Shown here in pieces: positions 17,365 through 28,900 of a stretch of 64,000 nucleotides of DNA; positions within the stretch are counted from its first letter, which is position 1, and the number at the start of each line of letters is the position of its first letter. The DNA is taken from contig JAKCPI010005210.1 in the NCBI GenBank assembly GCA_023213315.1, positions 62,001-126,000 on the forward strand, in the 5' to 3' direction. The notes below the pieces were generated by a model. That model was not told the DNA's origin and did not search any database. It saw only the letters and a list, made by a program, of their open reading frames with translations. The position numbers and the translations under genes were made by a program. Origin of the DNA: Euborellia annulipes (Eukaryota > Arthropoda > Insecta > Dermaptera > Anisolabididae).

Positions 17365-17635
17365 CAGCGGCGTAACTAGCCTTTGAGGGCGGAGGGGGCA
17401 AAGCTCAACTGGGGCGCCGTTTTTTTTTTTTTTTTTTTTTTTTAGCATTCAAATCTCGTTCGGGCTTTTTTTGTAATTTTTCTCCGGATTTGTGATATAA
17501 AATGAATTTATTATGAAATTTCAAAAAAAGCCCGAGATTTTGGGAAAAAGCGGATGAGGTGCGCCAAAAGTTTGATGCGCCTGGGGCGGGGGGGGCGAGC
17601 GCCCCCTTCGTCCCCACCTGGATACGCTACTGTAG
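17365..17635. mobile_element. G-rich MITE, CAGCGGCGTAACTAG ends
   Basis: The left end ACAGCGGCGTAACTAG and right end GATACGCTACTG are partly inverted. The body has a T(23) run and G-runs. I could not confirm a target duplication, so the limits are approximate. Confidence 0.5.
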
Positions 17636-19209
17636 TTAGAGTATTTTTATTTTTGAACATGAGAACTTTGTGCTTTATTATGGTGTGAATTCAATAATTA
17701 AAAAAATAATCACAAAAATGAAGTTTTTTCATATTTTTTCAAACTTTAGGGCCTATGCGCGATCAGGTCAACCTATTTGGATTTTTTCTTTTTTTTTCTC
17801 TATAACTTTTCCGCGCTATTACAATTTCGAAAAAATGAGTTTTTTCAGGGCCGACCCGAGGGATTTTTTTAGGAAGGGGGGGGGGGCGAAGTCATTTGAA
17901 GAATCGCCCCTCTCCTCTCCCTCTTACTAAAATACAGAATATATTCTTAATAAAATTATAAGAATATGTTAAAGCAGATGTTGCAACGAATTCTCCCCCC
18001 CTCCTCTTCCCCTCATTTCTCTCATTGCATTCTCTCTTTTTACTCTCGGTCGGTGAATTTAAATATAAGAAATTAATAGAATGACTAAGAAAAGATTTCT
18101 TTGGATCATAAATTAAAAATAATTCTTGTTTTAATATAGCCTATAGCGGGTGTGTCTATTTAAAGGCGATGTTTTCATTTTGAGTAAATAAGTAAAGAGT
18201 TGAGGTCGCATCGCTTGAATATCTCCGAAAATAATAATTAGGAATGGGTTACATTTTTGCAATAGCTGAAAATAAAAATGAAACCAAAGCACAAATATTA
18301 TTATATTTCTCCTCTCAAGTGGATTTAATAAATAAATATTTTTATTCGGGACATGTAATTATTCCTCTTAAATAAAACAGATAACGCATTTTTTAATTTT
18401 TAATAATTGAAAAGAAACTAAAATATTAATTTTTATCCCCAAAAGAGAAAGCCTCTACAAAGCACGGCTTGGTGGATTGTTTATAGACAGGTAATAATGA
18501 GATCATCAAGTCGGTGGGTGTGAGGTCAGAAATTGCTATTCACGGCTACACGTTCACCTTTGTCTTAACATTGACATAGATTTGGATTGTTTCCTCCCCT
18601 CAAGGTGATCTTCACCTTTGAATCAACATTTCCAAATTTATTTTATATTAATGAAAATAAGAAATTCCTTAATGGAAAACACAATTCGATTCTAATTTAT
18701 ATTTCACTCCAGAGTCTAACTGAATTGTTTATTTTAGAAACCCGTAAAAGGACATTTTTTTTAAATTGTGAGCACACACTTTTATGCAGATCCCTTTCAA
18801 GTTTTATTTTTTGTAGTGAATGTTGCGTTTATTTCGGAAACCCAACAAGTTACAATACATAGACATACAATACAATACATAGTTCCATAAACTGGAAGCA
18901 GATGCGAGTGTTCAATTCTGATTTATTCTTGATCAAATTTATTCTATGTTCAAAATTATACTCTAAATTTTATCAAATCAACGCGATGTTTTTGTTTTCC
19001 AAAAAAAAAATATATATATATATATATCAGACGGGTTTCTGAAATAAACAACAAATTAGATTTGTTTAATTATTGTTAATTAAATAAAACTATTGAAAAC
19101 TAACAAAAATGCAGGTTTTCAATCTGAAGTTGCTCTTTCTCTCGGACGTTCCTCAGGATGGTAGTTGAGTGGATTTTCAATAAATTATCATAAATTTATT
19201 ATCAAAGGT

Positions 19210-19275
19210 TTTTATTATCCACCCGCCGCGAAAGCGTGGAGGCCCTGGTTCGACTCCAGGGGGTGCAATTTTGCC
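19210..19275 (+). repeat. tRNA-like 3' half (SINE fragment)
   Basis: Contains CCCTGGTTCGACTCCAGGGG, a well-paired T arm, after an AAGCGTGGAGG segment. No matching 5' half or acceptor stem, so not a tRNA gene. Confidence 0.4.
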
Positions 19276-19749
19276 CAATCATAAGCACAAACATATCTCG
19301 CAAACTTGCTATATTAAACGATATATTGACTGGCTAATGAACAGTCTATTTGAGCATTGATTGAAAAAATTCCATCCTTTTCAAGCAAGGCTCTACCTAG
19401 TTAATATTTTATTTTTAGGTTTACGATGCTTGGCAAGATTTGACATCGTTTCGGCTCCTTTAAGCCTTTTCAGAACCTTAAAACATAGAATTTCCCTATT
19501 AGTCGAAAAATTTAAGTCAGATGTTTTAATTATTTATTAAATAAAATTACAAACATCTCAAGAGGTATAAATATATCAATGCGTATCTGAATTCGAAATG
19601 AAAAAAAAAAAAAAAAAAAAAACTATTAGCAACATAAGGTTTGCTCTGAGATTTGACATGGTTCTGATATATTAAGGGCGCCGGGAACAGAAAAAGTTTG
19701 GGAATGCCTGATTTATTTTTTTTTTTTAATTTGCCCTTTCGGCTGCTGA

Positions 19750-19933
19750 GGCCTTTTAGGGTTTTTTTTTTTATTTAATTAAGGTCTTTTTCGGCATCGG
19801 GGCCATTTAAACCCCATCCATATTCATTTAAATTGATTTGTAGTAAATTCAATTTAAATAAATTTTGGCGAACCCGCGTCCCTTGGTACAAAAGGCCAGC
19901 ACGCTAACCCCTACACCAATGCCCGAGGGCCCA
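19750..19933 (-). repeat. SINE family 1, near full length
   Basis: On the minus strand: a tRNA-like head with A box TTGGTGTAGGGGTTAGCGTG and B box GCGGGTTCGCC, then the body with ACTACAAATCAATTTAAATG and GGATGGGGTTTAAATGGCC, then GATGCCGAAAAAGACC and an A-rich tail. It is the best copy in the window for defining the family (about 180 bp). Confidence 0.75.
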
Positions 19934-20461
19934 TTTAGGCTTTTAAAATTATATATTTCATTAATTTAAATATATATATATATATATCAATGGCTAGCGG
20001 GGGACGTTCAACAGCTCGAGGTCGCCCATCGCCGTGATCTAATCCGTCACCAGGCCCCTCATATATATAAATAAGAATTAATATTGGCACAATCGGAAAT
20101 AGAAAATCTTTGTAGATTGAAGGAAAAATTAATCCTAACAATTACATTTACTGTGTAAAAGAAGTAAAAATACAAATTTTATTACTGGTCATTTGACAAT
20201 GCCATAATCATAATCCCCAGACCAAGATTAGAGATGATGAAGTCATCTTCTGGTGTCATTTCAGAATGTTAATGTTTTCTTGACGACTGACGTTGCCCAA
20301 GGACGAACATTTTTTTATTATAAAAATATGGAAATGAGAGTTTGATCAGAAATATTAGGAGAATTTTTCAAACAGTCTCTTTTCTTATCCTTAATCTTAA
20401 AATTCACTCTATCTTGTGCTTTTTTTTCTAATTTATTGGATTATTTTTTTCATTTTTTAGA

Positions 20462-22633
20462 ATGCCTCCTACAAAAGCTGAAAAACGTAAAAGTTGTGAT
20501 CGGAGTTCATCAGAAGAAAAAGAAATAAAAGAGAAGAAACAAAAGAAAAGTCCATCCAAAGATTTGGAAACAATTAAAGAATGCGTTGATAAGATAAGTG
20601 ATGAAATTGATAATCAGAGTTCGAAAAATAGTGAAAAAGGTGAAAACAGTCCCCCCGAAACGGGGTCAGGAAATGAAGAGAAAGATTCCAAGAAGTCGTC
20701 CTCGTCCTCAGGATGGAATAATGGACAGTTGTTTGGCTCAGAGACCACTGAAACGACGGTCCAAGGAGCAGGATTTAAAGACAAAGAAAAAGCTCTCGAG
20801 ACGCTCAGATTGCTCGATGGACGCGATATTTCCTATCAATTTCAGGTTTGTTTTTATTTTTATATTTTTAGTTTTAACTTGTTCATTTAATTGAAATTTT
20901 TTTTTTAGGTAATTCAATCAATGTGTAGTCGAGCCAAAGTAATTGTAAAACGTACCAAAGATGAAGAAAAAGTGCGTCATTTGAATGAAGCCATCCAAGT
21001 TTTTGATAATTGGCTTGACGATTATCGAGCTCATGGAAGAAGTAAAGAAAATTTTTCTTATTTGCCGATAGAGACTGTTAAGGCATATAAAGCTCTTGCT
21101 GATCATCATGGACTGAAATTCGACGAGCCTTCCTTCCTAGACGTTTACGAAGAAGCTCAAGGGGACATTAAAAAATTAAGAGTACTTAAGGTAGGCTTTT
21201 AAAATAACTTATAAAAATATAATAGTATTTTATTAAAATATTATTTGAAAAAAAATTTAACTTCTAGTGTACAGTAAATTCACTTTAAGTGGCTCCGTAG
21301 GTTAACATGTAAGTTGTGGCTGTGAAGTTAATTAAAGGAAGAAAATTCTCTGAATGTTTTACCAATCAGCCGGAGACGTTTCGGTCCATTTATTACGAAC
21401 CATCCTCAGTCCATTCTAAAATAAATACATATAAATATATAAAGTTGTTTTTTACTTAAATTAATTGTATTTATAAATATTTACAATTAGTAATAGAGTT
21501 CAATACCAAAATAGTAAAAAAAAAAAAAAGGGGATTATTTGCAAAATATTTCTGGAATGATTTATTAACATTGTTTATTTTGACTTTTTTTATAAATTTT
21601 TTATAATTCAATATTTATTAATTCAAATAGCTGAGAAAAGTTAGGATCCCGCCGGGAGTCGAACCACGGATCCACGAATTTGTACTCTGTGTGCCCAAGG
21701 GTCTAACTAGGGAATTTGGGGCGGGGAGCGGTACCAGGGCGTTTTAGGGGGAGTCACGCCCATGGATGTGCCCTAACCACAGCACCGCATTCGGTTATTT
21801 GAATTCACCCAGAACTTTTGTCGGTTATTTTAAATAATAAATATTGAATTTTATGAATTTTCTTAGCGAGTTACATAAGCGATGTTATATATAATTTTAT
21901 GGTATATATATATATATATATAAATTATACATTTTTTACCAAATCTTTATTTTTTTAGTTATAAACGGGTCTGGCCCCTTTGTAGAAAATAATCGACTTA
22001 ATTATTTATTTATATTTCTATTTTATAAATTATTACATAGAGTTTTATTTTTAAAAATTTTGTTTAGGATTTGAATGGTTTATCTTGGGCATAGAAATGG
22101 ACATTCTCTTGTCCACAAAATGCAAAGTCGTTTTGCCTTGTCCCATCTTGTGTTCGAGTAAATGTCGTGAGACCAGACGAGTATAGGAACAGAGACAAAA
22201 AACCCGAGACAAGTTCTTTTTCTCTTGCCTCGTGTTGTGAGAAGTTGCCGGAATAGACAAAACGGTTTGACATTCGGAGATATACTGTGCGCCATGTCAA
22301 TACAACTTTAATTATTTAATATTAATAAATTTTGGAATTATATATAATATATTATAAAAATAAATTTGTTCTTTTAAGAGGAAATAAAATGATTTACGCT
22401 TTTAGGTGAATAAAGATGAAGAGTCGAGCATTACTTGGGATATTCATCGGAATAGAATTTTGAAACCTTTGTCAGAATCAATCAAGTCAGAATATCGTCC
22501 TATGTATGAAACAGATCAGCCTTTACGAGGTCTCCCTGCCAAGGATCATGTGCATTTGATCATGTGGGGATATTCGCCTGATGTCACTAAAGTCAAGAAA
22601 TTAATTTCACAAATAAAGGATAAATTAAATTAG
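20462..22633 (+). CDS. Conserved protein of unknown function
   Basis: Three coding exons: 20462-20845, 20909-21190, 22406-22633; all junctions are GT-AG and phase 0. The total is 894 nt (297 aa). Residues 1-90 are Lys/Ser/Glu-rich and likely disordered with nuclear-type basic runs. Residues ~100-297 look folded: a helical stretch (KALETLRLLDGRDISYQFQV), a run of polar helices ending in FDNWLDDYR, then YLPIETVKAYKALADHHGL, and a last exon with TWDIHRNRIL, GLPAKDHVHLIMWGYSP and a Lys-rich C-terminal helix. The pattern suggests a conserved helical domain, but I do not recognise the family and assign no function. The ATG lies one base after a splice acceptor, so a 5' UTR exon must lie upstream. 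A PLE-like motif and a tRNA-like repeat lie in intron 2. Confidence 0.8.
21372..21412 (-). ncRNA. Hammerhead-like motif (intronic)
   Basis: On the minus strand: GGA - CTGAGGA - TGGTTCG...TGGACC - GAAACGTC - TCC. GGA/TCC pair as a short stem I, and GGTTC/GGACC gives an imperfect stem II. The core boxes are in hammerhead order and match the copies at 47625, 47680 and 54311. Stem III is almost absent. It lies in intron 2 of the unnamed gene, antisense to it. Confidence 0.4.
21636..21795 (-). repeat. tRNA-like repeat split by an insertion
   Basis: On the minus strand: a head GGTGCTGTGGTTAGGGCAC (A-box-like), and after a G-rich insertion (about 21700-21765) the sequence TCCGTGGTTCGACTCCCGGC (T arm). 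A tRNA-derived SINE interrupted by a small MITE is the simplest reading. Confidence 0.45.
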
Positions 22634-22909
22634 AGCATGTCGATTGTAATATCTAAAATAAGTTTTTTTTTTTCTTATGGAAATTTGTTTTTAATATTTA
22701 TATTTTTTTAAATATTACTAATTTTAGATTTAATTTAAATAAAAATGTAAATTTACTTTATAAGTCTTTAACAACGGATAATTTCTTTTTATTATATCTA
22801 ATTAGAGAGTGATTTAAGGATAAAGAAAAAAAAAGAGCAAAAACGAAGCTTTGGAATATTTTTTGAGGTATGGATATATTTACAAAAATTGAAAGGTTTA
22901 TACAAAAAT

Positions 22910-25900
22910 TTACTCACTTTTATTGTGATTATAAAATAGTTGAAAATTTTCAAGGCATTCAATTAACCATCCAAAAGTCAAAGTCTTCAAGTGATTCATA
23001 TTATATTTAATTCTGGGCTCTGTTTTACCCTGAAATAGAAATTAAAAAAAGATCAATAATTTTTGTCTAGTGAATAATAGATAAAATTTTAAGGTTGTTC
23101 GGACATTAAATCACTTAAAAGCTAATTTAATATGTTAAAAAATTGAAATTTAACATGTAGCCTATGTAGACGTTTCGCACACATATCGAATTATGTAGCC
23201 ACTCCTGATATATATATAAAAAAAAAAACAAAAAACTTCTATTTTTATAAATTAACTTCCGAAGAATACCTTAATAATAAAATCAAAATTTAATGACGAA
23301 GGCTTTTAAAGATATTTTAACAACAAAGTCAAAATATTGCCGAAAATGACAGTCGGACATATTTCAAAATAGGAAAGACACGTGACTCAAACCAGTGCGG
23401 CAACGTCGCATAAAATAAAACGCGTTTCACGCTTTCACTTACGTTTTTTTTTTTTTTTTTTTAATTTACGATACCTTTTTCGCGCTAATCGACCATTGTG
23501 TCTTGCATCACTCTTTGTAATATTATAAATAAAATACAAGTGAACACTATACAGCAAGAACAACATAACGGCTGTTAAATGCGATGCTGCCAAATCTATA
23601 TTATGTGAAAAAATTTTAATTTAATTTAATTTCCTTTATCTATCTCTCAACAGAGATTAACTCCAATTATAGAGAGACGGAGGAGACATTGGCAATGTTT
23701 GAAAATTTTTGCACGACAAGTGGGATTTGAACCCGAGTTGGGTTAATCTTTACTATAAAGTTCGCTCCCACCAGAGAGCGCTGGCTTACATCTGACTAGT
23801 TCTTTTTTTTGAAATTAGCTCTTCGTTCATGATTCTTTCGTTCTTTTCTTTAAGATGCATGTTTTTTTTTTTTTTTTTTTAATATTCTTGATGAACATTT
23901 TTTGGCGTGATCCTATAATACGGTAAGTAAATTATTGGTAAGTTTTTCAGGGAGAATTCACCCTCCCTTCCCTTTATTAGCCTAAAAGAGGTGTCGGTAA
24001 GCCAATTTGATCGAGATATATATGCCAAAATAAGGAAAATTTTGAAGAAATACGAGGACCACATTAACCATTAAAAATATATATTTTTACTTACTTTTTT
24101 GGGTTTATTTAGGCATGCTATTTGTTTTGTCACTAAGGCCGAGAATTCCCTAGTTTTTTTAAATTTTCTTTAATCGAAGGAAACCGAACTGCAACCGAAG
24201 GACCGAAACAATTAGGTCGTGTCCCCTGAAGTTGTTTTGTCACTAGTGTCGACTTCGGTTCGGTTTCGGTTCGGTTCGGCTCGTCTCAGTTCGGTTCGAA
24301 ACCATCCAGTTAGAAGCGATTCGGTAGCTTTTAAAAAAAATTTTCGGGCCCGAAGGGTCCGAAAATTTATTTTTAAGGGCTACCGAATAGCTTCTAACTG
24401 GATGGTTTTGAACCGAACTGAGCCGAGTCGAACCAAACCGAACCGAACCGAAGCCGAGAATTCCCTAGTTGTTTTGAATTTTTTTCTAAAAATAAAATAA
24501 CCGAACTTAAAACCGAAGGTCTCGAGCCGCCTCCGGCGGCTCTCGGACAAGGGATCCCTGCAAGTTCTTTAAAATATTCTGGATGAATATTTTTAAATCT
24601 AAAACAGAACCGACCTTAATTAACCGAAGGTCTCGAGCCGCCTCCGGCGGCTCTCGGACAAGGGATCCCTACAAGTTTTTTAAAATATTATTGCTACCAA
24701 ATCACTTTATTATCTAAAGGAAAACCTAACTGCACCGGACCGAAACAATTAATTCAGGACCCCTGCAAGTTGTTTAAAAAAAAGTAGATCCTTACCTTAA
24801 GACTGACTCTCCTCGGCGTGATCCTTCTCTGATGGCGGGTATAAACAATTTTTTTTCCAAGGCATATTGTGTTGAATATTTTTATGTTTATTTTTATTTT
24901 TTTTTGTTTTTTGTTTATTTTTGTCTCAGGAATATGTTATATGTTGAATATTATCATGACGATTTTAAAATTAAATTTAAAGAACGAATCACAAAGTGGG
25001 AGAACGAAAGAATCGTGAGTAAAGCCCGCCAGCGCTCTCTGGTGGGAGCGAACTTTATAGTAAAGATTAGCCCCGAGTTGTATAGCAACTCTAGATTCGT
25101 AATCCGCAGCTTATAAATTATGATAGATCACGAGTAAATTATAATAATGAATTTATGCATTCAAATTTTTTATTTTATTAAAAAAAAAATTTAGATTCTA
25201 TTATGACTGACGAGGTACTGTCCGAACAACCTTAAACAATGAAATTCAATATATTAAATTACCTGTTGATATATAATAAAGTGACTGCATTCTGCCAGAC
25301 TGCTATCTGGAGCTGCATGGAATGGAATGGTCTTTTCTTCAGGGAGGATATCAGTTGTCGGTTCTCGTTTGAGAATATTTGCTCCTGTTGTTCTCAATAA
25401 AGTCTCAACTTGAGAACGAATTGCACAAAGAGATTTCCAAGAAAATTCACTTATTCCGCGTGAAAGAAAGATGTTACAACCATTCAATAAAGGCGGATGC
25501 TATTGGTTAAAAAAAAAGAATTTTTATTACTGATAGAAAAGCATTGTAAAAAATTAGGTGTTGGCTGTGTCTTCTACACAGCCGGTGGCTTTTTAACGTG
25601 ACAACGTCTTTTGCTTGACTTCAAAAATTTTTTTTTTCTCTTACCTATATTGAAATATAAAGAGAGAAAGTATTGTTTTTGTTTTTTTTTTTACTAGTAG
25701 TTTGTTTTCATAAATAAACATGTTCAAACATTTTCATTGAAACAATATATGACAGGTGTGGCCAAACTTTTATCCATTAAGGGCGACATATGCTTAAAAA
25801 ATGAGGTTTTTCGAGAAAAAAACCAATTTTGGAGTTAATTACTCGGGATTTTTTTATTTATTCTATTAGAGGTTATCTTTCTGCACTAAATGACATCTCA

Positions 25901-28900
25901 TTTAGTCTGATCTGATTAGCCGTTCGGAATCTACAGGGGTTTAAAATTTCGAAAAACGAAATCCCGCCGAGTGCTCTCATGCGGTAAAATGACGTCATAT
26001 CAAAAAAATGAAAAAATAACCTCTGGGTATTGAACCACTCTTTCTAAAACTATATTTAGATTTAATGTAGCTTTTATGGTCAAGTCGCTATGCGTTGCAC
26101 AAGTAGGGCTATTTTTCGATATTTTTTTGTCTAAAAAATGAGGTTTTTCGAGAAAAAACCAATTTTTGAGTTAATTACTCGGGATTTTTTTATTTATTCT
26201 ATTAGAGGTTTTCTTTCTGCACCAAATGACATCCCATTTAGTCTGATCTGATTAGCCGTTCAGAATCTACAGGAGTTTAAACTTTCAAATTAGAATTTAC
26301 CGCAGCGCGGTAAAATAAAATGATAGGAAAAAAATAAATGGTGAATTCTTTAGCTGAAAACTCATTCTTTCTAACCGTATATTTCCCATAATTATACCTC
26401 TTAAGACAGAGGAGTTATTCAAGCCAATAAACTTTTTCGTGCATGCCCCTCTAACATGCCACTATAGACACATGATTTGTAAGACGTTGTCACGTCAAAA
26501 ATAAATAGTTACCTTGAGTTCAGCATTGAGCCTCACTTTTCTAGGGGCGTTACTTTTTGGATATAATGTCGAACCTTGAACTTCATATTCCAAAAAATCC
26601 TCAACCAAGGAATTTTCTGATAAAGATTTTTCAATCCCTTGAATAAATTTTATATTTATAAAAAAAAATGTATTTTTTTTCTTTTTAAATTTATTTGAGA
26701 AAAAATATAATGAACTTACATTTAAAATCAATAATAAATTTATTAGAATGAAGAGCATTCAAATAAAGGAGAGAAGACGGGATAATATTCGCCGATGATA
26801 TAATATGAGTCACCTCTTTTCTGAAAATATGTTATCAATTATTAAGAAATTTTAATAAAAAAAAAAAATAAAAAAAAATTGTGTGGTTTTATGAATCCAC
26901 GATGCAAGTGAAACTTTTTTCGGATCGTAGGCTTTTAACTGAAAATGTTGAGAAAATTATTCAATTAAGGGTATTAAAATCACGATTTTAATCTTAATTT
27001 AATAATTGGAAAATGGGAATCATAATGGGAAATCAATTGGCGTAAAAAACTGAGAAAAATATTTATTTAGTATTTGAATCATTTTAAATTATTTTAAAAA
27101 TAATATTTTATCAATTTAAAAATTGAATTATTAAATCTCACATTTATTTTTTTATAATTCGTCATATATATTAAATTTCAACTTTCCTATTTTTGTCGTC
27201 ATGGCTTGTGACGTCATAACTTGTAGCGTCACGGCCTTTGACGTCACGGCTTGTAACGTGACATGCTGATAGAGAAACGAAAATATTTGTGTCGATCAAA
27301 ATAAAGTTTCACTTTAAAAAAAACATTACGTACCTATATTGTTTAGAAATAGAGCATTTGAATTTTTCAGAGAATTCTTTAAGTTCAAGAGTCTGATTTC
27401 TAGTTAGGTTTAATGGAAATATGATAATATTCTTTTTAAATGAAAATGTTTGAAATGAAATATTTAAATTCGAAGATGGAGTGGGCGAACTAATTTTAGA
27501 TTTAAAAAGTTCTATCATTTCATTTGAAGATGCAAAATAACTAAAAACAAAAAAAAATAATTTTTTTTTGATTAAAAAATAAATTACAAATTACAAAATA
27601 ATATTTACATTGGTGGATGGCCATCGATATTTCTAGAATTTTGATCAGCCCCATGAGAAAGTAAAAGCTTTGCCAGTTGGACTCTATTCCCTAGAACGGC
27701 GTCATGTAATGCGGTGTTGTTGTTGTATCCAGGGACGTTAACTAGCGCCCCAGCTTCCAATAAAACTTGAGCACTTTCGAAAGAATTGTTGTTCACGGCT
27801 TCATGCTAAACAAAAAAAAAAAAAAAAAAGCTTTCACTTGATAATACACGCACACAATTTACTAGTGGCCCTTGGGCGTTTCCATCTATCTCCATTCATT
27901 CACTTGATAACAAATTAACATAAAATATAATGTATATAGGCTAAAATTAAAAATATTTTAAAAAAGCTTTCTTTATATATAAATTTGCATTTAACGAATG
28001 TATATATACGAATTTTAAAGTGATTTTGTTAATTAATTAATTTAAATAACATATATTTATTTACATGTATATATAAAGTTTCTCTTTTAATGATTAATCT
28101 AATTTTTTTCTAAGACCTTTTTTTAATAAATAGGCAACTCAACATGACCCTAGGTCCTAGACCTAATAAGAAGAGGAAGACCATGACAATGAATATGATG
28201 AATGTTAGACCAATAAAATATATAAACGATTATTTTATTTAATTAATTCATACCGTTTGGCCGGTGAAAATCTCCAACATATCTTATGGGAATGTCCAAT
28301 ATATGACGGGCTGCGCCACGGGATAAATGAACTTTCCTCTCCCCTCTCCCTTCTACCCCGTAATTAATGCGCTAAAGTATATATGTAACCTCTTTGAACA
28401 AATAATCAAGATTATGTCCTTGATAGTTAACGAATAAAATGTTAAATTTCCGAAAGTTGAGAGCAAGAAGAAGACAATGTATTTTTATTAATTATATACT
28501 GTAATTTATGTTGAAAAGAATGTCACATAACATGGGCGTAGCCAGACATCATGTTGGGGGGGGGGCGTGTGCATTAATATATGCATAGATTATTATTTAT
28601 TATTATTATTATTAATTATTTTTAAGCTTAAGCTGATTAAAAAAAAATTCCCAATGGGAAAATTTTTTGAATAGGATGTAATTTATATATGTACCTCATT
28701 GTAGAAATCAAACAATTGTGAGAGCAAAATGTGAATATACATTTTGAAGACGAAAAAAAAAAAAAAACTGAAAAAGTATAACAGTAAAGTACTGGAACTT
28801 TTTAAGCCGATTTTTTTTAAAAGCTTCGTGTTACGTCCCAACTTAAATATAAAATTTCAACCTCGTAGCCTAATTCCTTCATGCTTTAAATTGAACAGAG

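Noticed and set aside
24219..24500. 93-codon Arg/Ser-rich plus-strand frame
   Set aside because: Covers the GGTTCG tandem inverted repeat in a BARD1 intron; composition is explained by the repeat.
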